Assembly: GCA_016748015.1 (NCBI GenBank)
Contig: JAAOMT010000046.1
Coordinates: forward strand, 645,779-709,778
Direction of reading: 5' to 3'
Length of the DNA stretch: 64,000 nucleotides
Source of the DNA: Geosiphon pyriformis
Taxonomy: Eukaryota > Glomeromycota > Glomeromycetes > Archaeosporales > Geosiphonaceae
Under the pieces are notes generated by a model. The model was not told the DNA's origin, ran no database searches, and saw only the letters and a list, made by a program, of their open reading frames with translations. Position 1 is the first letter of the stretch. Each line of letters begins with the position of its first letter. Both the position numbers and the translations under genes were made by a program. Shown piece by piece: positions 25,849 through 36,930 of this stretch.

Positions 25849-26819
25849 TGTTATCAAAGGTTTTTGGTCTCTTCTTAGCTTTTGTATGTTTGTTGTAATG
25901 CTGTCAATTCATAACTATGGGAAGTGTTTGAACCTCCGATAACTGAATTTTTATTTTCAAATTATCTCCTATAATTTGAACTGCTGGACTTATAAGTAGA
26001 ATAACCAATTTTGTGCCAGTTACTTGTGTAGTTATATTGTAGTAGATGTCAACTCTTTCCCAAAAATTGCTTGTCTGGAAGCTCACTAAAAATATGTAGT
26101 TACTTTGCTGTGAAAGTCAACTCTTCTACAGGAATCTTGTCTATAGGCTACCCTAATGATGACAATAAGAAAATAAAAGAAAAGTAAAAGAAAAGTAAAG
26201 AAATTGAATTTTGTTGAGGGAAATGTTTTCTATCCAGGCCTGGAGTCACTAACAGTTTTACTGAAATTGGTAGCTAATCAATTTCAAAACGTTAGTTGGG
26301 TTTTGGGAATTTTCCAAGTGCAATAATTAAAAAATTTGGTTTTTCAAATTATTTGATATTTATTTCTTTTTGTGTGTATAGAAATGGTTTTAAGTAATAA
26401 ATCTAAGGTAAGATATATTTTCTCAAAGAGAGAAGCTTTTCTTTTATACAACTTGTTGTAACACTATTCTATGAACTTAAACTTTGCTATTTTCTATAAT
26501 TTTGCTGAACTAAAGTTATATTTTGGTAAACTACAAGTTATTTTTGCAAACTATTAGATATTTTGATGAACTATCAATTATTTTGGCAAATTTCTACAAA
26601 TTTTGGCAAATTTTTTGAATGTTACATAGTTCAGGGTATTGCATGATTGATCATCACAATTAGGTTATATTTGTGTTATGTACAAATTGGGTTATTAATT
26701 AAATGATAATTTTGGATATTTTACTAATATAATAAGTGATAATTTGAAATGCTAATTAATGATAAGAATTATAAAGATAATTTCATGCTAAGCAATATCT
26801 CTAATTTTGTCTGGTAACA
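25849..26819 (-). repeat. E1 3' LTR
   Basis: Same length (971 bp) as the copy at 34738-35708, and near-identical, with scattered mostly transition differences. On the plus strand it begins TGTTATCAAAGG and ends TCTGGTAACA. The 3' ORF of E1 runs into it and stops after DKIRDIA. Just outside it, on the minus strand, a purine run GAGAAGGAGG is a plausible polypurine tract. Confidence 0.93.
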
Positions 26820-27507
26820 TAACCTCCTTCTCAAAACTGAGCTCTGTCAAAGTCCAAGTACTGTCTGTAATTTCTAGATAGTAATCCAAGATTATTGAAG
26901 AAATTTGGTCCAAAAATTTTTGAAATTCCAGTTTTGTGAGCTTTCCAATGTATTGAATCTTCAAGGATTGTAAAATTGGGTTTTGTAGGACATTTTCACA
27001 GGTGTGAAATAGGTCATAAAGTCTAAGAGCAGCTCTTAGTTTATAATAACTGTTTGTAGGTCCAGCTGTTGTCTTGAATTTGTTGTGGAGTTGTTTCTGA
27101 ATAGCTTCTTTTGTAAAGTTTGCTGTTGTAAGCTCCTGTTTTTGTTCATGAAGTGTTTTTCCAATGTAGAAGTATCTATATACTGGAGTATAGTTGTAGT
27201 TTTCTTCATTAAGACACAGTTAAAGTTTTTGTTGAATAGTAGCATTTGGTGGAATACTAATAGGAGTGAGCATTAAGTTTTCTCTTAAAGCAAGCTTTAA
27301 AAGTTCTGGCAAGTGAATTTCAGAATAACTTCTTGTGTTCTTCTTATATGAGTAATATTTTCGTGAATTTGGGACTAAATTTGTGACTACTTCTGTTTGG
27401 GTATAATTAATGTGGTTTCCAGTAACAGTAATAGATAATTCAGGTATTGTTTTTAAAGCTAATATTAGTTTTTGGAATAATTGTTGAATGTTTTGAGAAA
27501 TAGTCAT
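26800..27507 (-). pseudogene. E1 ORF3: unknown protein between integrase and 3' LTR
   Basis: Begins MTISQNIQQLFQKLILALK at 27507. A stop at 27220-27222 interrupts it, but the frame continues through YFYIGKTLHEQKQELTTANF, KAAL-like helices (SYYKLRAALRLYDLF) and ends in FEKEVMLPDKIRDIA, whose last codons and stop are inside the LTR. E2 has a related protein in the same place (LTLYYKAAY..LYAVF). I see no signal peptide, membrane segment or known motif, so I do not call it env. Confidence 0.65.
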
Positions 27508-27649
27508 TATAAGAGATTTGAAATAAAAGAAAATTATTTTTGGTGTATGGGTTTTTATGTTATTTTTGTTTTTTTGTTTTTTTTTTGTGAGATTGTTTCT
27601 AAATTATAAGAAGATAACTATAATAATAAATTTAAATTAAGTGTTCAAG

Positions 27650-28860
27650 TTGGGAGGTTGTTCAATGACAACTATTGGTTCTAAATTCCAGGGAATATCT
27701 TCGGGATTGATTAAAGGAGAATGTGTACCAATTTGTGGAATTAATAGTTTAGGATTATTTTTGGAATTATAGTGTTTCAAACAATCTTCATGTGCAATTT
27801 TTGCTAGGATTTTGTTATCAAATCTTAACTTATATGACCCATTGCCTAGAACTTCATGAATAAAGAATGGTCCATTTCATTTATTTTCAAATTTTCCACT
27901 CCATTGTTTTTCAGCTTTAGTTCTGTGTAAGAGAACTTTGTTCCCAATTTTAAATTTATTGGTGCCTGGTGGCAATTTTTTGTCATGCTGTTCTTTTTGT
28001 TGAGCTTGGGAGTATTCAATATGGGTGGCTGATATTCGTTGTTTTCCTTCCAGTGTGCTAAACAGAGTGTAGGCTCTTCATTAAAGTGTTTCCTGAAAAT
28101 TGTTTTTATCGATTGGTTGTTTCCACTGTGAAACTAATTGGTAACGTTGCTATCCTTCCATAAGTTAAATCAAATAGTGTGTGTTTTGTGGTATCTTGTT
28201 TTAGTGTCTTATATGCTAGTAATACTGATGGAATAAAGATATCCCATTCTTGCTTAAAATCAGTTGAGACTTTGGCTAATGATTCACACAGTGTCCTATT
28301 AAAACATTCCACAAGCCCATTTGTTTGTGGATGGTAGGGTGAAGATAATGGTCTCTTGACATTAAATTGTTCACAAATTTCCTGGATTAAATTGTTCACA
28401 AAATGTGTTCCTTGATCAGATAAAAGTTTTATTGGACATCCATGTCTATAAATGATGTCTTCATAGATGAAGTTTGCTACTGATTTTGCATCTGCTCATT
28501 GAATGGCTCTGGCTTCAGGCCATTTGATGAGATAGTCTACAGCTACTGCAATATAATGGTTTCCTTGGTTTGTGATAGGTAGTGGTCCAACTAAATTGAT
28601 ACCAACTCAGTCAAAAAGCTGTCCAACTTTGATTGAATTTAAAGGTTCTGTAGGGCATGTTCCTCCTTTTTTTTGACAACTATTACAAGAGTCGACATAT
28701 TGATATATGTCTCTTCTCATTCGGGCCAAAAGTAGTGTTCTAATGTTCTTTGAGTGATACTATCTTTTCCTAAATGTGTTGATGAAAGATCCGAGTGCAT
28801 GTTGTATAAGATAGTTTTTTTTTTATGTTCTTGTATTAATCGAAGCGGTTTGTCTGGATT
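27650..28860 (-). pseudogene. E1 integrase
   Basis: Minus strand, broken frame. Zinc-binding CNSCQKKGG-type residues near 28.68 kb, then the core: GINLVGPLPITNQGNHYIAV (first catalytic Asp of IDLVGP-type changed to Asn), KLLSDQGTHFVNNL (second Asp present), and NGLVECFNRTLCESLA (catalytic Glu present, 28.3 kb). A C-terminal region with chromatin- or DNA-binding potential follows, DQVLL-like, near 27.95 kb. It would insert the cDNA; the loss of the first Asp and the stops make it inactive. Confidence 0.85.
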
Positions 28861-30729
28861 TCTGGAGTTTCGATAATAAATAATGTTGTTGTGTAGAAAG
28901 TATTATTTGGCTTGTTGTTGTAACCAATGTTTTTCATCTGGGGACCAATCTGTTGGGATTGTTAATGTCTCCAAATATTGTTTAAGATTGTTGTAGTTTT
29001 CAGGGTTCATTGTTTGTCATTTTGTTGCTGTTATTTCAAATGGATATTGGTTTTGTGTTCTAATCTTGCCTTATTCTTAAGAGACAATCAACATTGGTGT
29101 AGAGTTTTCCTGGTTTATGGTGTACAATGTATTGGTAGTTGGCTAAAAATCCTGTCCATTGGGTTTGTTTGGTATTTAGCTGAGTGTTTTTGTTCTAAAG
29201 CCATTTGAGTCCAATATTATCAGTGATAATATCAAATTCCTTTGGCCGAAGATAAAAATTGAAATGATGTAAGGCCCAAATTACAGCTGTTGTTTCCAAT
29301 TTAGTGGCAGGATAATTCTTTTCGGCTGGTTTTAATGTTCTGCTGGCATAAACAATTATTCGCTCATTTTTTTGGTCATCTAATTGTGACAAAATGGCAC
29401 CAAAAGCAATGTAAGAAACATCGGTGGCTAGTCGAAACCAGTTACTAAAGTCTAGATAGACGAGAATTGGAGCTGTTGTCAGCTTTTCTTTGAGAATTTC
29501 AAAAGCTTTTTGGTGTTCGGTAGTCCATTTGTATTCAATGTTTTTGGTAGTGAGCTGGTTGAGAGGTTTTGCAATTTCCGAAAATCTGTTAATAAACTTT
29601 CAATAGTAGGATGCTAATCTGATAAATCCTCTTAGTTCTGTGGTATTTTGAGAAGTTTTGAAATTTTTAACAGTGCTGATTTTTCCGGGGTCAGATTTAA
29701 TTCCATCTTTGCTAACAATGTGACCAAGAAAAGCCAAACTTGTTTTTCTAAAGTAGTATTTTTCGATGTTCAGTTTCAATCCTGCTTTCTGTAATCATTG
29801 AAAAACTTCTCGCAAGTGTTTTAAGTATAGTTCAAAAAATGGTGAATAAACATCAGTATTATCAAGATAAACAACTACTGATTTCCAAAGGAGGTTTTTG
29901 TAAACAACATCCATAAGTCTTTGGAATGTTGCTGGTGCATTGCATAATCTGAAAGACATTATGTTAAACTCGTAGTTTCCTTCTTGAGTGGTGAATGCTG
30001 TTTTGGGTGATCTTTGGAATTCATGGCAACTTGCTAGTATCTATTCTCTAAATTTAATATCGAGAAGTATTTGGACTTCCCAAGGGCATCTAACATGTTA
30101 TCAATTTGGGGAAGAGAGTAGGCATCTCCAATGGTGATGCTGTTGAGTTGTTGATAATCAACACAAAATTGTATCTTTTCATTTTTCTTTTTAACTAGGA
30201 CCACAGATGAAGCCCATGGACTCATCGATAGTTGAATAAGCCCATTGTTAAGCATCTATTGCACTTCTTCTTGGATAAATTGGTAACTTTCTGAAGCAAC
30301 TCGGTAGGCTTGTTGTCATCTTGGTTTGGCATCTCTTGTGTAGATTTGGTGTTGAACCAAATTGGTTCTTCTTAAGTCATTGTTGTTTTTGGCAAAGATA
30401 TCAGCAAACTCTGCAATTAGTTCTTTGAGCTGGTTTTGTTGTTGTGGCTCAAGTTGTCCTATGTTGATTCGAGATAGTTTTTTCATAACAACATGGTAAT
30501 TTTTAGAGCTGGGGTTTGGGTTGATTTTTGGTAGTGAATGTCCAATAATTTCAGAGAAATTGGGGACTGTTTGGGGTAATTCTTGTTGAAAGATATTACT
30601 GTAAATAACTCTAATTTCTAAGTTATTTAATAAAACTATGGGAAAATTGTTGGGATTGTAAAAAGTAACTCGGATTTTTTTTGTTCCTTCTGGAATATAA
30701 ATGTTTGGAATTGAGATATTATGTTCCAA
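28861..30729 (-). pseudogene. E1 reverse transcriptase and RNase H
   Basis: Upstream linker with ELIAEFADIFAKNNNDLRRT, then RT: MLNNGLIQLSMSPWASSVVL, VDYQQLNSITIGDAYSLP, and after a 1-nt shift near 30.01 kb, FNIMSFRLCNAPATFQRLMD. The catalytic box VVVYLDNTDVYS at 29858-29863 has Asn for the second Asp. RNase H: LATDVSYIAFGAILSQ, KLETTAVIWALHHF, TDNIGLKWL. A TAG replaces the CAG of VQQMLNNGL at the RT start. The domain order and PFGLCN-type motif place it in Ty3/gypsy. Inactive. Confidence 0.9.
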
Positions 30730-30837
30730 GTAGATTTGTTTGTCGGACTTAAAAATTTGTTGTGTAGTTGTTGGCTTTTCACAAGTGTAAATTTCAGGAT
30801 GTTTTCCAAAGAGTGAAATGGTAATTGGTTGTGAAAG

Positions 30838-32286
30838 TCATAAAATCTGGTAAGATTCTTTCTGTTCATTGAAGGCTATGTTTACTGGAACTGTAAATCG
30901 TCCAGTTGAACCAAAATCTTGGGTTCCTCTTTCACTTTTTTCTAATAGTTCTCTTTGATTGACTAATTGTAAACCCGAAATGTTGATTAAAGGTAAATAA
31001 ATGGCTTGGGCAATTTTCTCGGCATGTTCAATCTTAAATGGCTTGTCAGTTTCATTTTGGAGTATTACTGTTATGTTATCAATATATCCAGCATCGATTA
31101 TTTCTCCTCTGACATTGATTTCTTTGCTTGCCAGAGAGGACTGGGAGGCAATTTGAACCATTGTTCTTGGTGAGATTTCGAGAGCAATTTTAAGGTTAAT
31201 TTTTGTGAGAGATTTGGGTTTGAGAACGAGAGTATTCTTGTCTGGATATTTTAAGTCATATCCAGTATTAATTTCATGTGCTTTTTCAGGTTTTATTTCT
31301 TGTCCATTGTTGTTGAAGTATTTGAGTTGTAAGGCAGACTGATTTTTAATAAGATAAATGGGTGTTGTTTCAATTTCTTCTGTTGCTTCCAGTTCCCCAG
31401 ATTCAATTTTGTTCTTATCACTTTCACTGGGCAAGGGAATGCTAAGAGTGTAGTATTCAGGACACTACTGTTCATTACAAGGCATAATGCATTCTTCACA
31501 TAGCCTAATGTTTATTTGCTCTAATTGTTGAATTTGAGCTTTTTGGATTGGATAGGTGTAACTTACAATTTGGTGGTAGACTTCTACTTCATCTTTGTAA
31601 TCAAATCCAGCTAATTCCATGGTGTATTCAATGTATTCTGCTTCCTTTATTTGATGAACATCTTCTTTGGTAGCTCTATTAATTAATGCCATTGCTAGGT
31701 CAAAAATCATCTTAGCATCATGGGGGTAATAATAAAATTTGTTGAAAGCACTGTTGTATGCCACATTAAAAGGTGTTCCTCTTTTTACTTTTTCTGAAAT
31801 TGATAAAGCATATTAACAGGTCTAATTGCAAACTCCTTCTCTTATTGCTACATCAATCCAATTGCATTCTTCCAGTAGTATATCTTCACAAGTCAAACAA
31901 GGGGTGTTGTCCCATTTTCCGCTTCTTTTTATTAGATGGTCCCATCATTCTCTGTGGCAAGCCTTGCAGTAATAAAAAGTATGATTTTCATATTTTTCTT
32001 CAGATGAAATACAGGCTCTCATTGATGAGAGTTTTTTGTGGCAATCTTTGTATTTGAGTGGAATGTAAGGGCATTGTTTTCGTGGTTCTGGTTTTGAATA
32101 GGGAACATTCCATCTGGTTGTCACTGGTTTTTTTGTTTCAAGAGAATCATTTGTTAAAAAGTACTGTTGTTCAGTTTCATCAGCCCAATTGGAGGTTGAT
32201 CCAAGTGCCATAAATGTTTCAATAATGGGTTTTTCTTCTTCTGGTTCAAATTCAAAAGCTGGGGCTTTTTCAGAGTGTTTGTTCAA
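30838..32286 (-). pseudogene. E1 Cys-rich module plus dUTPase domain
   Basis: After the protease come a Cys-rich stretch (CHKKLSSMRACISSEEKY, YYCKACHRE, CLTCEDILLEEC, LCEECIMPC) and then a dUTPase-like domain: NTGYDLKYPD (motif 1), ASQSSLASKEI (motif 2), GEIIDAGYIDNITVIL (motif 3, catalytic Asp present), EKIAQAIYLPL (motif 4) and RGTQDFGSTGR (motif 5, the P-loop-like arm). dUTPases hydrolyse dUTP to dUMP and keep uracil out of DNA; in a retroelement this would protect cDNA. Stops at 31945 (TGA for Trp) and in the YALSI block (TAG and TAA for Gln) break it. Confidence 0.85.
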
Positions 32287-32322
32287 TGTACCACAAGTAA
32301 CGGATACTTGGGCATGTTGTCC

Positions 32323-34692
32323 TTAATAGGAGAGTTGTAATTTTTGGGTTTCCCAGTCTAATTTTGCATTGGCTTTTTGGAGCCAATCATTTCCGACAAG
32401 GGCTTGATACTGGAGTGTATTTATTATAAGAACTTTGACTAGAATGGTGATTCCATCAAGAGTAAACGGAAAATTGTCAATTTCTTCTACAGAAGTCTTT
32501 TTCATGCCATTAGTAGTAATGATTACTGTCTGAGCTGGTTGGTCAACATTTTTCTTTAACTGTTGTATCAACTGGTAGGTAATGATACTTCCAGTGGATC
32601 CACTGTCTAGGATCAAGCAAATTGCTATTCCTTCAATTTTTGCTTCAGTGTACATAACAGTAATTGCTTTTTGTTCATTGGCAGCTGCATTGCTAAACAA
32701 GAATAGTGACTCATTTGCTTTGAACTCAAAAGGAAATATATCTGAAAGGTTGGCATTTTCAGCAATTCTGGTTGGTGGAATTGTGGTAGGAGTATAAGAA
32801 GGATTTTGTTGTTGTGCTGCAGCTCTACCTTCTGAGAGTGCAGGATGGTAAAAATCTTGTTTTTCAGGTATTGTAAGATAGCTAAGTTGAGTATAATAAT
32901 GGGAGGGTCTTGGCTGAGCTGGATTTCAGGAAATTAATTGGTTATTTGGGTTGATTCTGTTGTTGTTTGTTGTGAATCAGTTTTGTGGTGCAAATTGGTT
33001 TTGTTAAACCAATTTTCGAGCAGGTACTTGGTAATGTTGAATGGGTTGTCGATACTGTTGTTGTATTGGTTGTAGAGCAGGTTGATAGTAGTCAGTTTGA
33101 TATTGTGGTCTTGGTGAATAGTAAGCTGATGGTAGTGATGGTTGGTAATAAGATTGTTATGGCAAAGGATAACATTGATTACTCCTGTTTTGTTGGTCTT
33201 GTTGTAGCTTTTTGCAATCTCTTTTCCAGTGGCCAGAGATTCCACAATAATGGCAATTCTGAGGCTGGTTATTAGAGGATGATATGAAGTTGTTTTGATT
33301 CCATCTTTGGGGTGGTTGATATCTTTGGAGTTGCTGTTGTTGTTGGTTGGTGAAATAGTTTTCAACCTTTTTTGTGAGTTGGTCAATTTTCTCTTCAGCT
33401 ACTGAGCTGGTCTCTCCAATGGCTAAGTTCACGAGTTTTGTATGATTGGCTTCTTCCATGGCCATTTCATATCTTTTTGCATGCTGAATGGCAGAGTTTA
33501 AATCTTCTGGGGCATGTGGGCAAATTTTTTTAATCAGTTTATCCTTTAAACCATCAATAAATTGATCTAAGACTTGAGCATTGGAATAATAATTATTAGT
33601 TTCAAGTTGGCAAATTTGTCTGAGAAGTTTGTTGAATTTCCCAATATAAGTCATGACAGATTTGAAGATTTCTTGTTTGATATTGCAAAAACAATTTCGA
33701 AGTGTGATTGAGGTATTGTTATCGGTGAATTGTTCTAAAAAAGCAGTTTTGAAAGCTGTTCAGTCATTAAAAGGGGTGGTCAAGTTTTTAAACCATTCAC
33801 CTACTGTTCCTTTGAGAAAGTAAGGAATTGTTCTTAACATTCTGGCAGCATTCCATCTATTTGCATCTCCAGCTTTAGTAACTTGGTTGAGCCATTCTTG
33901 GGGACTGGTCTCAATGTCTTTTCCATTAAATTCAGAGATTTTTGCAATGTATGCTGTCATCTTGTCTTCTTTGTTTTCACTGTCTATTGATTTTTTTTCA
34001 GATATTTCAGAGTCATTTTCTTCATTTGCTGCTGTCTCAGAGTGTTCACTTCAATTTTCAGCTAGAAAGTCAAGGAGATTGGAACTAGTTTGAAGGGGTT
34101 TTTGTTGTCTGGTAGGACTTCTGGGTGATGTAAAATCTTCTAGTCTTGCAAATTGATTTAAGAGTAAATTAGGTGTTTGTGCTTGTACAAGTGAAGCTGG
34201 AAAAGGTGTAATAGTAAGTGGAAGTTTTGAACTGGTTCCTTGTTCAGGTGTTTGTAAGTGTTTGGCAGTTGTTTTTGGTAGTATTAGAGTATTTGTGGTG
34301 GTTTTTGAGTATTGCTTCAATTTTTGTTTGTTTTTGTTGTTTGTTTCTGTCTCTGATTCAAAATCAATAGAGTATTGAGACTGCACTGGATATGTTTCTT
34401 CACAGTACTTGATAATGTTAAAATTAAGTTCTTGAAAGTAAGTGGCAAGTGTTTCACTGTTAAGGTTTTCAGTTCCCAACTGTGAATAGTGTACTAAATT
34501 ATTATAAAGATTGCTTCTAACTTCTGAGATATTGTAATTTCCAAAAAAATAATTGTTAATGCGGTTTTCAATGTATTGGTATACTGATTTTTTGACAACT
34601 TTAATTCCGTCTGGAATGTTGAATCTTTGCTTGCAGTGGGTGTAAATTGACTGGTAATACTCTAGAGTTGTTGTGTCTGGTGTGGTCGCCAC
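32323..34692 (-). pseudogene. E1 gag and aspartic protease
   Basis: Start MATTPDTTTLEYYQSIYTHC at 34692, 45 nt inside the 5' LTR. Capsid-like block around EFNGKDIETSPQEWLNQVTK and FKNLTTPFND (33.76-33.96 kb), then a CCHC knuckle CHYCGISGHWKRDC (33.25 kb), a Gln/Tyr-rich linker, and the protease with CLILDSGSTGSIIT (32.6 kb, D-S-G catalytic triad present) and ALVGNDWLQKA. One frame throughout, interrupted by TGA at 34051, 33760, 32977 and 32936, and by TAA for CAA at 33157 and 32323. All of these are single C>T or G>A changes from the expected codon. Confidence 0.9.
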
Positions 34693-34723
34693 TTTGAAGT
34701 TGTTTTTGCTGTGTTGTTTTTAT

Positions 34724-34735
34724 GGGAGAGTACCA
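34724..34735 (-). other. Candidate E1 primer binding site
   Basis: Two bases inside the 5' LTR the minus strand reads TGGTACTCTCCC. TGG at this position is what a tRNA 3' CCA would pair with. I did not identify the tRNA. Confidence 0.5.
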
Positions 34736-34737
34736 AA

Positions 34738-35708
34738 TATTACCGGAGGTTTTTGGTCTCTTCTTAGCTTTTGTATGTTTGTTGTAATGCTGTCAATTCA
34801 CGACTATGGGAAGTGTTTGAATCTCCAATAACTGAATTTTTATCTTCAAATTATCTCTTATAATTTGAACTGCTGGGCTTATAAGTAAAATGGCCAATTC
34901 TGTGCCAGTTACTTGTGTAGTTACATTGTAGTAGACGTCAACTCTTTCCCAAAAATTGCTTGTCTGGAAGCTCACTAAAAATGTGTAGTTACTTTGCTGT
35001 GAAAGTCAACTCTTTTACAGGAATCTTGTTTGTAGGCTACTCTAATAATGACAATAAGAAAATAAAAGAAAAGTAAAAGAAAAATAAAAAAATTGAATTC
35101 TGTTGAGAGAAATGTTTTCTATCCAGGCCTGGAGTCACTAACAGTTTTACTGAAATTGATAGCTAATCAATTTCAAAATGTTAGTTGGGTTTTGGGGATT
35201 TTCCAAATGCAATAATTAAAGAATTTGGTTTTTCGAATTATTTGATATTTATTTCTTTTTGTGTGTATAGAAATAGTTCTAAGTAATAAATCTAAGGTAA
35301 GATATATTTTCTCAAAGAGAAAAGCTCTTTTTTTATACAACTTGTTGTAACACTATTCTATAAACTTGAACTTTGCTATTTTCTATAATTTTGCTGAACT
35401 AAAGTTATATTTTGGCAAACTACAAGTTATTTCTGCAAACTATTAGATATTTCAGTGAACTATCAATTATTTTGGCAAATTCCTACAAATTTCGGCAAAC
35501 TTTTTGAATGTTACATAGTTCAGAGTATTGCATGATTGATCATCACAATTAGGTTACATTTGTGTTATGTACAAATTGGGTTATTAATTAAATGATAATT
35601 TTGGATATTTTACTAATATAATAAGTGATAATTTGAAATGCTAATTAATGATAAAAATTATAAAGATAATTTCATGCTAAGCAATATCTCTAATTTTGTC
35701 TGGTAACA
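34738..35708 (-). repeat. E1 5' LTR
   Basis: 971 bp, the partner of 25849-26819. On the element strand it begins TGTTACCAGA at 35708 and ends CCGGTAATA at 34738, with the terminal CA changed to TA. The inner half contains repeated TTTGGCAAA-type units (35.41-35.50 kb, also in the other LTR). Confidence 0.93.
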
Positions 35709-35712
35709 ATGT

Positions 35713-36930
35713 TTTCTCAGCCAGTCTTGACTTATACATATTGGATTTTTTGTATTTCCTTTTAACAAGAGATAAATGTTTAAGAATGTTCATCTGTTTC
35801 TCACCAGCCTGAACCATGCTAGTAACAATGAAAGCCTTATTAGTATCTAATATTAACCACTTCTTTACAAGATTATCAAAACCAAGAATGTTATTTGAAC
35901 TCAATCTTTTAACAATTTTTACAACCAGCAACTCAAGCCCCAGAAATTTAGAGGACCACTTATTTCTCGAACACTGAAATTCACTGAATTAATGCTTAGA
36001 GAAAATTTCATCCACAGATTCCACCATCACCCCCTTCAGTAATGACCACATTAAGTCCAAATTATTATTAGCAACAGCAACAAAAAACCTATCCTTCACT
36101 CTCAAAAGTCTAGCAAAAGAACAATCTCTATAACATAACCACTTGGCATCATTTGCATCCTTGATTTTAAACTTCCAACAATCTCTGTTAACCTGTTTTC
36201 ACAAGCTATTCAATTGAACATCTAAGAGCCCACCCAAACTAATAGACACTATAACAGCATTATGATCAGTATCAAAGAAATCAAAAACAAAAATGACTTT
36301 ATGACCAGCCATTGCAGATGACAAACTTTCATTTACAAAAATATAATCAATAACTTTCATGGTACCCTTCGAGTTGTTCCAAGTGAAAGCTTTAACCAGC
36401 AAGTGTCTACTAAAAGAATTGACCAAGTCCAAATTTGAACAGGACTTAAAACTTGCATTTTTCTTAGACCCATTCTCATTGAAATCTCCATCTAGCACTA
36501 CAAATATGAAAGAATTAATAGCCTTAGCAATAAAAGAGTTGATCACAGAAGACTAACTAAATTTGGTTTTAGCAGAAGCTTCAGCATACAGAATCAAGAT
36601 TGCCACTAACAGCTTGCCTTTAAAAAAGAGCCAAATAGAGATAAGATAACCAGAGACTTTTTCAATTTTAGTAACATGACATGCAAGAGAATTGTTCAAA
36701 ATAATTGCCACCCCAGCACCAAGAAAACCTTTGTCCAAACCAGAAGAGAATATTTTTATCTTATCAAATCTGTTCATGATTTATGATTTTGTACTAGGCC
36801 TCAGTTTTGTTTTTATAACAATAAAAACCATATTATCAGACTCTATGTGCCAACAAACAATGTCTTTCTGCTTGGCAGGGACATTAATACTCTGAACATT
36901 ACATGTAGCAAACCTCTACACTAGCTCCAT
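35713..36930 (-). pseudogene. LINE B ORF2, 5' part: AP endonuclease
   Basis: The ATG at 36928-36930 shares its A with the ORF1 stop (TAATG). The protein reads MELV, a stop, then ATCNVQS, VCWHIESDN, IKTKLRPSTK, the GDFNEN site (LDGDFNENGSKKN, 36.49 kb) and FDTDHNAVIVSISLGGLLD (36.25 kb), i.e. endonuclease/exonuclease/phosphatase fold residues. It continues to the E1 insertion point. Internal stops make it inactive. Confidence 0.85.

Larger units (their letters stand above)
25849..35708 (-). mobile_element. E1: complete Ty3/gypsy LTR retrotransposon with dUTPase, inserted in LINE B
   Basis: 9.86 kb, minus strand. Two 971-bp LTRs (34738-35708 is the 5' LTR, 25849-26819 the 3' LTR) with terminal inverted repeats TGTTACCAGA / CCGGTAACA-like, and a 4-bp target duplication ATGT (25845-25848 and 35709-35712). 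Internal order: gag with CCHC knuckle, aspartic protease, Cys-rich module, dUTPase, RT, RNase H, integrase, ORF3. The gag-to-RT region is in a single reading frame broken by nonsense codons, with a 1-nt shift near 30.01 kb. The RT-before-IN order defines Ty3/gypsy. Confidence 0.93.

Noticed and set aside
26800-27507. ORF3 as env
   Set aside because: Right place, but no signal peptide, transmembrane helix or glycoprotein pattern.
35677-35931. ORF ending DKIRDIA at the right LTR as a separate gene
   Set aside because: It is LINE B ORF2 running into the E1 LTR; the same tail ends E1 ORF3 at the other LTR.
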